Assembly (NCBI RefSeq): GCF_000003855.2
Contig: NW_003101679.1
Location: 1,884,278-1,948,277, forward strand
Reading direction: 5' to 3'
DNA: 64,000 nucleotides
From: Blastomyces gilchristii SLH14081
Taxonomy: Eukaryota > Ascomycota > Eurotiomycetes > Onygenales > Ajellomycetaceae
Below are positions 51,341 through 62,906 of the stretch, one piece after another. The position numbers and the translations under genes were made by a program. Each line of letters opens with the position of its first letter. Position 1 is the stretch's first letter. The notes beneath the pieces were generated by a model that searched no databases, was not told the DNA's origin, and worked only from the letters and a program-made list of their open reading frames with translations.

Positions 51341-53876
51341 ATGCCATCATCAACTAACCGCCGAACCCGGCGCAAAGACGTTGGATTGCAAGAGACTCCG
51401 GAAACAGATCAAGTGGATTCCTCTCCCACTCGTCGTACTACTAAGAAGCGCAAGGTATTATCTTCCTTGTTCTGAGCGTGGCTCGGGTTTTGTTTCATTA
51501 TTCTCTGTCGCTGGTAGTTTATTTATATACGGACTATTATCGCTGATTCGGACTCTTTTGTGACTATGTTTAGATTGACCACTCCCGTTCGCTTCCCTTG
51601 CCGTTAGAGAAGACTCCGGAGCCCGTTTCTGCTGATGAAGCGGATGACTCCGGTACAGAAAATGATCTTGTAACCACCAAGGACCTGGTGGATTCCGTGA
51701 TAGCCTGCCTTGATGTCTCGGATGACCCCGTGGTTGTCATGGATGAGTACTCGAATATCAAAAATGAACGTGAAAACCCAGAGAGCGTGAAGGCCTATGC
51801 TAAGATTGCGGGTCGTGACTGGACTTACTACATGCAAGGTGTACATATCAACATCGGTCGCCCTCCAGACCGGGATCAGAGGGTCGATGCCCAGTCAAGC
51901 CCCGTCGCCGTTGCAGCCCAGGCGATGCCGGAAGTACATATCGATCTGGGCCCCAGCAAATTTGTCTCCAGATTACATGCGGAGATTTTGTACAGAAGTC
52001 AGGATCCTATTGGCTGGCATATTCGCGTCAACGGGCGCAATGGTATTCGATTGAATACCCAGATAATAAAGCGAGGAGGGATCTCAAAGATTACTTCTGG
52101 TGATGTTATCGAGATTGCAGGCACGCAGATGATGTTTGTAACCCCGGACGGTCGGGCTGTCATCCATCCTTTCTTCGTGGATAAGTGCCAGCGCTTGGCT
52201 GGTGGCGATGACGCTGCTAGCTGGGACGAGTCGCAGCATGCACACCCAGCGCTTTCCCGCAACAGGACCGGCCGGACGGTGCCTCATATCGACCAAAAGC
52301 ATCATGACATTCCAAGTGCCGGAAATGGTCCCGAGCCAGCGCCAGCGGTTAAGAAGGCTCCATTTTATCCCAAGAATCGGCAAGTTACCACGCCACCTCG
52401 TCAGCGATCTTCAAACACAGATGATGCACTCCCGGCCAAACCATCACCGTCCCCGCTCTACAATCGCGGTATGATGATAGAGAGCACAGAAGATATTGAT
52501 TATAGCGATGAATCGGCAAAGGATCTGAAGCCCCCCTACAGCTATGCTACGCTGATTTCACAGGCTATTTTCTCGACGGAAGAGGAGAAGTTAACTCTGA
52601 GCAAAATTTATGCGTATATTACTGAGAATTATGCTTTTTACCGCCATACAAAATCAGGATGGCAGGTTCGTTCAACCCCCTTTGTTCTCATAGTCAATAA
52701 AAGGGTAATATTTTTTTTTTTTTTTTTGAGTACCCTGTTACTAACAGTAGTTCATAGAACTCGATTCGCCATAATCTTTCTTTGAATAAAGCATTTCAAA
52801 AAGTGCCCCGCCGCACTGACGAGCCGGGCAAGGGCATGAAATGGCAAATTGTTCCCGAATTCCGACAGGAATACTTCAACAAACAAAACCGCAAGAGTAA
52901 CCAGTCATCTGCCCCCTCCTCACCCGTCACCAAGGAAGGTAAAGGTAGCTTCCGCCCCGCAAATGGCCAGAAGGGCTACGATAAGAGTCTCGAAAGCTCG
53001 TTCCGAACAAGCAATCCGTCACCACAAACGACTTCGCCCGGGTTTAACTCGTTCTCCGTTGCACCTGTGGAAGCTTATACCCCGGAACGCGGTCCCCGAG
53101 TCAGCCGTAGAGCCAATGGGCATAACAATGCAGACTACGGCGAACAACACTCCCCTCTACCCACCCGTCCACGGAGTAACAATCCCAACCGCACATACGG
53201 CCTGTCAGATAACATCAGCGGCTCACCGCCCGTCTTGTCATCTTCATTCTTCGACGACGCCACGTCCATGATCACGCCTGCTCCGCGTCGGCACCAACCC
53301 CTCCTCGCCCCCCCCAGCACAGCGCAGATCCCGTCGAAATTCATGCCGATGAGCTCACCAGCGCAGTTCTGGAAGTTCGCGGAGATAGGGAATACGCCGG
53401 GGCGAGTGGCTGATATGAGTCCGTTGAATGGCGGCGGCTATAACTTTAGAGCTGGCGGTGGCATGGGTGCGGGCGGTGCGGGAGGATCTGGTGATGGGCT
53501 GTCTGCCATCCCTAGCAGTAGCCCGCCGCCGCCAAATTTAGGAAGCCCGAGTAAACCGAGTAGTGGGCCTGGGTTGGGTCGGCCGCTTGATTCGAGAGTT
53601 GCGGGTGGTGCGTCGAATGGTGTTGTTGGTCTTGTGCCTCGACATAATTCTGGCGGTGACAATCCCGATGAGGATGAGGATGGAGATGAAATTGGGGAGT
53701 TTGATCTTGCTCGGTAAGGTTTTTTTCTTTTTCTCTCTTTTCCTTAATTTTCTTTGCTTTGTATTTTTTCAATAACTAACCCGGAATCTTTTTGGTGTAG
53801 GGGTTTCCAACCGATTGGCAGTTACCATCAGCAAATAAGCGCAACAAGAGCCAGCGCAAGCGCGTCGACTTCTTAG
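51341..53876 (+). CDS. FHA-forkhead transcription factor, Fkh1/Fkh2 type
   Basis: Exons 51341-51454, 51574-52665, 52758-53713 and 53801-53876 (three GT..AG introns) encode about 745 residues starting [15 protein letters not shown]. The FHA domain, about residues 117-228, has the glycine-arginine and SRLHAEI signature and NGRNG, and binds phosphothreonine. The forkhead domain, about residues 357-442, runs from [15 protein letters not shown] through [20 protein letters not shown] to [10 protein letters not shown]; intron 2 falls exactly between SGWQ and NSIRHN. The FHA plus forkhead order matches yeast Fkh1/Fkh2, regulators of mitotic gene clusters. The C-terminal half is Pro/Gly/Ser-rich. The small last exon ([11 protein letters not shown]...) is less certain; without it translation would stop at 53715-53717. 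Confidence 0.92.
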
Positions 53877-54733
53877 AAACCAGAAAGAAAAAATTCAGCT
53901 GGCTATTAGAAAGAGTACGTGTGGGCTTAGAAGGGGGAAAAATAAACAATAAAATACCAAAAATACAAAAGAAAAAACCGCTCATCATAAAGTGATCTGA
54001 TCGAGCAACAAGAAAAAAGAACAAGAGATATAAGAAAGACGATTTGCAAGGCTAGAAATCACAAAGAGAGCCATAAGAAAGATCAAAGATGCGAAAAGTT
54101 TTTCCTCCCGAGTTCCGCTTCAGCTCTTGTTTTTCTGCGTTCGCAGTCGAACGCCCGCCTCCCTCTCCCTCTCCCTCTCCCTCTCTCGCGGACGACCAGT
54201 CGAATATCACACGATCTCCCATGATCTCTTCCGTCACACCGTCCATCGCACCTTGCATATGCTCTGTTTACGTACGACCCTATCTGTTATTATTATTATT
54301 ATTGTTATTATTAACTTTTACTTTTTATATCTGTTCTGTTCCCTGTATCAATATCAACACAATGGCTGCATTTGTTTTAGTTCTTTTGGCCTTGTTTCTT
54401 CTTCTTTTTGTTTTCAATGTTTCCTATGACCTACGAGGGAGATTCGGGGTTTTTTTTTTTGGAGTGTTTTTTTCTACTTATTACTTACTTCGCCTTTTCA
54501 ATTTTTCCCATTCTTTTCTTTCCATTTTCGTCAGAGAGGTAAGCTCTTTTAACTCTCAAAAGAGCTTTAAAAGCATGCATGATTGGTCTCTATTGTCATA
54601 CTTTGTTTTAATTCTTATTTTTATTTTCAATTTATTTTTATTATTATTTATTTCCCTGATTTCTTTAACCTGCATGAGGCTTTCTGTGAGTGAAGTAATT
54701 GATTATTATTATTATTATCTCTCTCTCTCTTTA
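53877..54733 (+). other. Forkhead gene 3' flank
   Basis: Contains a CCCTCT repeat at about 54158-54187, a TTA microsatellite at about 54288-54315 and T-rich runs. No gene can be supported; the open frames here are low-complexity. Confidence 0.5.
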
Positions 54734-54805
54734 TTATAGAAAAATCAACTTTTTCATGTAAAAAATGCTGTAACATGATTTTATATATATTTTGTCAAAT
54801 TTGCT
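54734..54805 (+). repeat. Sequence shared with 17424-17505
   Basis: TATTATAGAAAAATCAACTT and a following TGTAACATGAT...TCAAATTT run occur both here and at 17424-17505 inside the pogo fragment. It marks the left edge of the second AT-rich block and may be a relic of the same transposon family. Confidence 0.5.
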
Positions 54806-54827
54806 TCTTCAAACACAGCTCTGCTCT

Positions 54828-55071
54828 GCTCTGGTAGCTAAATAATGTGGCTATCTAGTAGCACCTTGGCTTAAATCAATAGCGTGTAAGTTTAAAACTC
54901 ATAGAGAATACATTAAATCTGAAACTCAAGCATCTTAGATTTCTAATAAATAAGAAGATATACAAATTGCTATAATGAATCACTCTATGTTTCTGAGTTG
55001 AAAAGTTATTATTATGTGTATCTAGTTGTCACTTCTTTGTATTTTCTATATTTTAGATATCTTGATGTGGT
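54828..55071 (+). mobile_element. tRNA-derived SINE, mutated and 3'-truncated copy
   Basis: It aligns along its length with the SINE at 59147-59523 (for example TACATTAAATCTG, AATCACTCTATGTTTCTG, TTGTCACTTCTTTGTATTTT). Most CpG sites have changed to TpG or CpA. The B-box region is degraded (AGTTTAAAACTC). The last ~130 nt including the tail are missing. Confidence 0.8.
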
Positions 55072-55141
55072 TCGGAAGAATGTACGACCGCCGGATAATA
55101 ACGCGGCCGCTTCCGAACACGCTTACGAATGTAAAAGGGGC
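55072..55141. other. CpG-rich patch with a 9-bp inverted repeat
   Basis: This short patch lies between the broken SINE and the Copia LTR. GTTCGGAAG (55070-55078) and CTTCCGAAC are inverted copies about 30 bp apart, with CGGCCGC-type sequence between. Its origin is unknown. Confidence 0.4.
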
Positions 55142-55146
55142 CCTAG

Positions 55147-55246
55147 TGTTGGTGATTACTACACCTACCCTAGTCACGTGCCACCTCAACCTATTTAGTG
55201 TAACTCGCGTAGTTAGATTACAACACAATAACATTATTCTTCAAGA
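55147..55246 (+). repeat. 5' LTR of the Copia element
   Basis: TGTTGGTGATTAC...TTCAAGA, 100 bp. It shares most bases with 60607-60706; the differences are transitions. The end point rests on where the CCTAG duplication falls on the other side. Confidence 0.8.
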
Positions 55247-58200
55247 GATTATGAAGTTCTTATTAAGCTAATGAAAACTGCTGAAATAATATGTTAACTA
55301 TATCTTTATGTATCATTACACATGTCTAGATGTTTTTTATAAGTAATTGAACTCATGATTAATCTAAGATCTGAGAGAATGCCTGACTTAATAAAAGAAT
55401 ATATATCTTCAAGATGAAGAAATGAGAAGACATTAGAACAGCAGATACAAGATCACAGATCATTATCAATGTTAATAATAAACTGAAAAGTGACTGTCTC
55501 TGAGATATTTGAGCTGAATGAAATCATCACAGAGAAACAGTCTGATAAGTTTAATAATAAATATAAAGACTCAGTTGAAGATATCAGTAAGATATTAGAT
55601 AATATAGAGAGCTTAAGTGACTGAAATGATAATAGCTCTGTGAGTGAGAAGACTTATATAAGACTAGAAATTACAAGACTTCAGTATGAAGTTGAGTGAA
55701 TGAAGACAGATAGAAATAAAAATGAAGAGCTTAGTATAGATTTAATAAACTATCTTTAATAAAAGAGTAGAATATCTATATTAATAAAGATTCTTAATGA
55801 ATTCAGAGATTAAGTAAGATTTATAAAGAAGTCTATTATACTCACTGACTCTGTAAATTATTCTATATGAAAAGAAGAGATTCTGCTTGCAGTAAGATAA
55901 TCTGAAATAAATGATATTCTTAATAATAAGTAGATTAATTCTGATGAGAATATCAGTATAAATATACAATATTTTTAATTAAAATGAAATATCTGACTAT
56001 ATAACTATATATAATCTGTGATCATCTCACAGATCAAATCTCACTTTATTATATTTAAGAAGTCTCAACTATCTGCTTATTCTCTATAATCTGTTATAGA
56101 GAATAATTTCACTGAAAGATCTGCTATTTACAGAACTCATCTATTTCAAGAATTAATTAAGATAATATTAAAATTAAAGAGTTCTGATCATATATTTATT
56201 AAAGATTTAATTACAATCAGAACTGATTATATCTGATTGAGATATAATATCAAAGATTTCATGTTTTTTAATAAACTTCTTACAGAGATTAGTAAAGATT
56301 GATCATCTTTTATAAAGAATTAAATAGATGTAATAGAGAAGAATAAGAATACTAGAATACTTAAAGATGATTTTATAAAATTATGTTAAGATATTCTTCT
56401 ACAATTATCAGCTATTAATAAATCTCTCATCTCTGATGAAAAGATCTCTGTAAATAATACTCAAGATTTTAATAGAAAGAATAAAAAGAATAAGAAGAAG
56501 AAGAAGATCTCTGAGAATAAGAATAAAGATTTCATCAAGTCAGATAGAAAGAATAATAATACTATTAAAATATATTATCATTGTCAGAAGATTGATCATA
56601 TTCAAACAGATTACTAATTGAAATTTTCTGAAAAACACTCTACTAGTTATGATAAGAATAAGAATAAGAATGAAACAGATTCAGTGTCAGTTCATAATAT
56701 TATTAAGTAAGTATTTCATACAATAGAAACAGTCTATTCTACTGATTAAACTGGCAAAGATATCTGAGTTCTGAACTCTGAATTTGATACTCATGCTACA
56801 TCTTGCAAGAATCTCATATTAATAGTGCTGCAGAAGATTAATATTATATTGAAGATAGTTAACAGATTAACAGCTTCTGCAACAGCTATAGAGAAGATGA
56901 ATATATCAGTTAAAAAAGTGAATCTACTGCTACAGAACATCTGCTATGTTTCTAAGCTGAAGATAAATCTTATAAGTTTTGAGAAGCTTGTATGTCAGAG
57001 TTATATATATAAGTAACTGATCTATGAGAACACTGATTCAATCTTACTAACCTTATCTAACAAGATATTGAGTTTTACTGTCAAATTAAGTGATAAGAAT
57101 AACTATATTCTGAAAAAATAATCAATGACTAGAGACTTGATTCAATTTATAATATTAAATAATGAATTTGAATCTATGAAAATTCTACAGTCTGCAGAGA
57201 AAAAAGATTCTCTACTAGTATTACTTAATAAGAATATCAAGATTATTAAACATACAATGCTACAATGATATTAAAAGCTTGATCATCTCAATTCTGTAAA
57301 TATTACTAAATTAGCAGCAGATTCACAACTGAGAATGAGAATTAAGAGTGACAGAGCTTTGTTATTCTGTAAGACCTGTATACAGATAAAAATGATATAT
57401 TCAATATTCATATCAATGATAAGAACTGTTAAATCTATGATGAGATTCTTTATGAATCTTACAGATGATGACTGTACACTATATAATGAAATCAATCTCT
57501 CTACTCATGAAGAAGCTAATTATTGAATAAGTATTACAGATAATGTCACACACTATAGATGAATTATTCTTATAATATTAAAGAGTGAGATCACTGTACA
57601 TTTAATAATCTTTATTGACAGAATTGAGGTCACTACTCAATATTGAATTGAGACTTTACACTGAAATGACAGAGATGAATTTAAAAGTGATGAATTAAAG
57701 ATCTACTATCAGTGAAAAGAGATTATATATGAGATTACTACATCTGATACATCACAGTTCAACAGCTCTGCAGAACATGTCAATCATATTGTAGATAAAA
57801 AGACAAGAAGCTTACTATTCAATAGCAGACTTATAAGAGAACTTTGAAGTGAAGCTATTCAAGTTGTGATTATAATGATCAACACATTCTCAATATCAAC
57901 AAAGATTTACAGATGTCAAGAAGAGATCTCATTATTTTCTTTTAAAGTTTGAACAGATGTTCAACCTTCTGCTCATTGAATATGTAGATGAGAATATAAG
58001 ATGTATAAGAAGAATCTGAAGATTATCAATAAGCTCACAGATAGAACTGATAATAAGTAATAATAATTAGTTGAATATTAAGAACTGTATTAATATTGTA
58101 TCTGAGACTCTGCAATCTGAAAGCTTGAGATTGTAAGAAATATTGTTTTTAATGAAGAATTAATAATAGAAGAAGCACTGATAAATGTCATTAGAGAAGC

Positions 58201-59146
58201 AGTCAAACTGTCAGAGAAATTGAATATTCTTAATACTATGAAGAGATGATAATACTATCTTCTAAGAAGACTTACAAAGAATAAATCTGATGTTTTAAAG
58301 ATACTTACTGATGATGATATGAACAGTATGCTGGAACTGACATATCTACTAGATAATGAGACAGAACTTGTCAATGATGATATAAATAATTCTGTGAATG
58401 ATGAAGATTCTGTACTCAGTGTTCTTAATAATCATCTGATCACACTAGCAGAGGTCAAAAGAAGTCATGACTGAGAATATTGACATCAGACAATGAGAAA
58501 GGAAGTGGAAACTTTTGAACAGAAGAAGATATATATTATTGTTAAAAAGACTCTGAAAATGAACATTCTTACAGATAAATGAGTGTATGATTGAAAATTA
58601 AATAATAAGAATGAAATTATCTACTTTAGAGCTTGTTAAGTAATTAGAGAATTCCTACAATAACAAGATATTTATTATAATAAGTTATATACAGCAGTGA
58701 TATCTGAATCTACATTATGAAGCTTATTCACTATATCAATAGCAAGAGGTTGAAAAGTCAGATTAATTAACTATATATCTGCATTTTTGAATGAGGTATT
58801 GCCTCAGAATGAGATGATATTTATACAACTACTCACAGAGATCAAGCACAGTTATAATGAATTAGTAGGGCTTATACATCAGAGCTTATACAGAATGAAA
58901 CAGACAGTAAGAACATAATATTTTCTTATAACAGAACACTTGATAAATCTAGAATTCAAGATCTCATCATATAATAGTGAATTTCTTTATTATTCAATTC
59001 ATAAGTTATTCTTGACACTACATGTCAATGACTGTTGAATCACAGGGCCTGAAGAGAGTGAAATTGAGTGAATTTTGATGAAAATCAGAAAAAGATTTGA
59101 GACAAAAGAAGTTGAACAGAATAAATCTTATCTGAGAATGAAGATC

Positions 59147-59523
59147 GCCCCGGTGGCCGAATGATTAATGCGGCCACCCAGTAGCGCCTTGGCGTGGGAA
59201 ACCAAGGCGCGTGGGTTCGAAACCCGCAGAGGATACATTAAATCCGGAACTCAAGCACCTCAGGTTTCTAATAAATACAGAGGTGTACAAATCACTCCAA
59301 TGAATCACTCTATGTTCCTGGGCTGAGAAAGTTATTATTGCATGTATCTAATTGTCACTCCTTTGTATTTTCCTATGTTCTTGTTATCTTGGCGTGGTCT
59401 CAACACCTGTATTTCCTCCTGTATAATCAACACTTGACCTGTATTTAACATCACGCAAGGACTCATCATAAGCTCCGCTTGCATATGAGTATAATGAAAG
59501 AATAATAATAATAATAATAATAA
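59147..59523 (+). mobile_element. tRNA-derived SINE, well preserved
   Basis: 377 bp bounded by an exact 14-bp duplication TGAGAATGAAGATC at 59133-59146 and 59524-59537. The head resembles a class II (Ser/Leu-type) tRNA: A box TGGCCGAATGA (59154-59164), a long variable-arm-like stem CGCCTTGG/CCAAGGCG, and a perfect B box GGTTCGAAACC (59214-59224). A ~240-nt body follows, then a hairpin at 59461-59490 and an (AAT)n tail 59501-59523. It keeps many CpG sites although the surrounding Copia has lost them. Confidence 0.93.
59461..59490 (+). other. Hairpin at the SINE 3' end
   Basis: Outer stem ACTCAT/ATGAGT, internal loop CAT/GCAT, inner stem AAGC/GCTT, loop TCC. Ten bases then lead to the (AAT)n tail. 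It has the same architecture as LINE hairpin 2 at 25379-25410, with different paired bases. Confidence 0.8.
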
Positions 59524-60606
59524 TGAGAATGAAGATCAAACATCAGAGAAATGATAATCTAGTAGTTATACAGAGTCATTATATTGAGAAGATTCTTGAA
59601 GATTTCAGTATGAATAAAGTGAATTCTGCAGAGATCTCTATGATGACAGATATACAACTGAAATTTTCACCTGATGAGAATGATGAATTGAATAATAACT
59701 TTATAACTACAAGATATTGTCAAGAATTGAGATCATTGCAGTATTTAATCACAAGCAGCTGATCAGATCTGATATTCACAGTTAACTATCTCTTACATTT
59801 TAACTCACATTTATACAAAGTATGTTAAGCAGTATTGAAGCATGTTCTATGTTATGTCAAGAAGATGAAAAACCATGACATATTGTATAAGAAGAAGATA
59901 GAAGATGGCCTGAGTTCTGTGACATACTATAATTCAGACTGAGCAGGGGCAGATCTTCAATACAAATTGACTACTGACTATATTATATTGATTAACAGAT
60001 CACTGATCTCATAGCAGTTGCAGAGACAGATATCTATTATCAAATCAATTATAGAAGCTGAGTATATTGCAGCTAGTGAGATAGCTTGTGAGATAATCTG
60101 ATTGAATAATATATTATATAATACTAAATTGATGAATAATGAAAAAGTAAAAATATGCTCATATCTATGAGTTAATAATAAGAGAGTAATCAATCTAGTA
60201 AAGAAGAAATTCTTAATATGAAGATTGCATCATATCAAGATTAAATATCATATTCTTTACAATTTGATTGAAAAAGAGGAAATCATGATGAAACATATTG
60301 ATTCTATAGTGAACATAGCTGACAGACTCATCAAGTCACTGGCGAAGCCTGCATTTGAAGATTTTATTAAAAGAATTGATTTGAAAGAGATCAGAAAGAA
60401 ATGATTGAATGATAATAATAATACAGTGAATCAGTGAATTTTACATGTATTTCTTGATTTTTACAGTTATTACTGTACAGACATCTTTTCTAATAAGGAA
60501 ATGAAGATCTGATTAATGTAATTAAGTATTATTGCATTTTCAAAAGATTTGAGAATGAGAGAGGCCCCGGGTGGCAGCTTATAGACCACAGTGTAGCAAG
60601 AGAGAG

Positions 60607-60706
60607 TGTTGATGATTACTACATCTACTCTAGTCACATGTCACCTCAATCTATTTAGTGTAACTCGCGTAGTTAGATTACAACATAATAACGTTATTCT
60701 TCAAGA
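60607..60706 (+). repeat. 3' LTR of the Copia element
   Basis: 100 bp, preceded by a purine run (GCAAGAGAGAG) that fits a polypurine tract, and followed by CCTAG. Confidence 0.8.
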
Positions 60707-60711
60707 CCTAG

Positions 60712-61497
60712 CAGCCACTAATTTAGTATAATGTATATAAGAAGCCGGCGTACGCCTGTAATCATACACTGGCTCAAGAAACCTTTGAATGACATCTGAT
60801 AGCATGTCTAAAAACTAGTGAGAAGTACAGGCTTCTTCAGAATGTGATAATTCTGTCTATGAAGTGATTTGTAGTTATCATGTCAGTGTGATTCTAAGCA
60901 TCTTAAAAGATAGTATATAAAGAAGTAGTGAGTGAAAGAGCATCTGATTGATACTGCTTTACTTATTGAGAAAAAACTTCACACTCAGGTGAATATCATG
61001 TATATAAATGAATGAGATGTGAGAAAAGAGAATGAGAGTGATGAATCAGATTCAAAGAAGTTTACTCTTTACTCAGAGAAATAAAAGAGAGATAATTATC
61101 ACTGAAGTTATATAATAATAATAGAAATTATATAACAATATAATAATAGATATTATATAATTAATGAAAAATCACTGAAATAAATATCTTCTCTAATTAA
61201 TATAAACATTCTTCTCTGTTATCTGAACTGAAAGATATACAGAATCTCTTAGAAGATTTACTTAAAATAGTAAGAAAAGTAACTAAGATCACTGAACTGA
61301 AAGTGAAACTCTGTATATATATAAGCATTCTAAATGAGATTGAGGTCTTGTATACACAGTGACAGACTGAGATGAAAGTTAAACAATAATTGATATTTAT
61401 CACAGATTAAGTATTTACTATAAAAAGCTTCTCTGATGTAATTATCATTATTAATAAGAATAGAGAAAATTAGATTATAGATCTGTAGCAGAAGATT
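60712..61497. other. Unassigned AT-rich sequence, probable transposon remains
   Basis: The first 60 bp keep some CpG sites (AAGCCGGCGTACGCC near 60740). The plus strand then has a Lys/Leu/Ile-rich broken frame near 61220-61380 that could be a Gag or ORF1 remnant. I could not assign it. Confidence 0.35.
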
Positions 61498-62096
61498 TGT
61501 AAAAGACCTATACTGAATAGATCAGTATAATATTTATAGATCTTATATAACAAAGTAAAAAACATTAAAGAAGAAAAGAAAAGAGAAAGTGTGAGAATCA
61601 GCAATCAAAGTAAATATTTATACATATATGTAGTGGCATACACAGTGAAGCTTTGAGATGGGAGAATTTATACACATTCATAGCAGCTGAGAATCAGTGA
61701 TTAAGAATGACTGAGAATCAGAGCTTCTCACAGAATCTATAAAGCGTAATGAAGTAGTCTATATGATTGATCAGACACAGTCTGTTATATTAGTCTCTCT
61801 CTTGTCTAATCATGTGTAGTTCTCATCAGTCAAGAGCTGCAGTCTCAGATAGTGTGAAACTCAGAGTTCAGGTTGACTGATTATAACTGACTCATTTCAC
61901 AAGATATTATTAACTGCAGCTGCAAGGTCTCTCATTGAGAATATTCTTAATCTCTCACTCAAGTTCATTATCTTCTTCTATGATCTCTGACAGCTGTCAG
62001 TCAGAAGTCAGTGAAGAAGAGAACAGGTCAGTGAGGACAGAGCAGAGTAAACTCATATAAAAGATATCATGAATCTCTGATAGTGTGTCAAGACAG
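61498..62096 (-). mobile_element. Gypsy (A/B family) 3' end relic
   Basis: On the minus strand a 292-bp LTR variant (61789-61498) is preceded by the 3' end of the interior (62096-61790), including the chromodomain-coding region seen in A and B. It is cut on its right by LINE copy 3. Confidence 0.8.
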
Positions 62097-62906
62097 TTAT
62101 TATTATTATTATTCTTCAATTATAGATGTATGCAGTCAGAGACTATGACATCTACCTGGGAACCTTTAGTTCTCAGGGTTTTTCCTATATCTATAGAGTC
62201 AACTATTATACACTTATCAATTTCAGATATGCAAAATCAGAAAATTCCAGCTCAGAATACAAAAACTGTTTACAAATTGCAGTATTTCAACACCTATTAA
62301 TACTTTGAAACCATTTGAAAATATAATGACAAAGGAAAAGAGAACATAGTCTTAAAGATAGACATATTAAATAGATAGATAGAAAAGAACAGAAAGAAAC
62401 AAGTACAGTAAAGAGAGACTATGACAAAATAAAATTATTAAAAGATAGTGTATAGCTGTTTTAACAGACTATATCTAATCAATTTTCATCTCTTCATATT
62501 CAGATACTTCTGAGTTGAGCCATTTTCTTGTAGCTGCTTGAGTTTCTGATAGAAAGTCTATTAAGTATTTAAGTCCTGTCTCAGTTGAGAATAAGAACCT
62601 CATATTTAATTGATTTAAATCATACTTCTTCTTTAATCTGACTCTGAGACTATTGTATAATGCACAATGTATTATAATATGCTCAGGATTCTCATTTGTA
62701 TTGCAGAATGAGCACTCTGTTGAATCAAATCTATCATCAAATCTTTGTATATAGGATTTGAAATAACCATGTCCTAGTTTTAGCTGAATTATGAATGAGA
62801 ATATTTTCTTTTTGCATTTAATTGAACAAGATTTTCACTTTGATTTTATCTCAAATCTTGAATAATGTATGCTCTTCTTTTGTTTCTGCCAGCTTTCATT
62901 TCACTT
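62097..62906 (-). mobile_element. LINE copy 3, 3' end
   Basis: The (TTA)n tail at 62097, the double hairpin at 62123-62177, the 3' UTR and the ORF2 C-terminus. It runs into copy 4 at a TTCACTTAT motif, so copy 4 is probably inserted in it and the rest lies beyond the window. The hairpin-1 arms here keep GGG/CCC bases that other copies have lost. Confidence 0.85.

Larger units (their letters stand above)
56825..60410 (+). pseudogene. Copia pol remains (integrase, RT, RNase H)
   Basis: Broken reading of pol. Recognisable pieces are FMNLTDDDCTLYNEINLSTH after the integrase zinc region (57450-57510), ILTDKWVYD-KLNNKNEIIYF (about 58570), GWKVRLINYISAFLNEVLPQ (about 58750), MRMKIKHQRNDNLVVIQSHY directly after the SINE (59523), and the RNase H end at 59950-60110. 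The SINE at 59147-59523 splits RT. Confidence 0.75.
55147..60706 (+). mobile_element. Ty1/Copia retrotransposon, degraded, with nested SINE
   Basis: 100-bp LTRs at 55147-55246 and 60607-60706 and a 5-bp duplication CCTAG at 55142-55146 and 60707-60711. The interior has Gag with knuckle remains (YHCQKIDHIQTDY near 56572, last Cys mutated to Tyr), protease and GAG-pre-integrase (LLQNICYVSKLKINLISFEK near 56925), integrase (CKTCIQIKMIYS near 57370), then reverse transcriptase (from about 58500) and RNase H (IIEAEYIAASEIA near 60050). Integrase before RT defines Copia. It is about 5.2 kb without the SINE. Confidence 0.9.

Noticed and set aside
54089..54739. A 216-codon hydrophobic ORF resembling a membrane protein
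   Set aside because: Phe/Leu/Ser-rich reading of T-rich 3' flank and TTA/CT repeats; no conserved motif or splice structure.
59147..59235. A functional tRNA gene
   Set aside because: The tRNA-like part is followed by a ~240-nt body, a hairpin and an (AAT)n tail, all inside an exact 14-bp duplication, so it is a SINE head.
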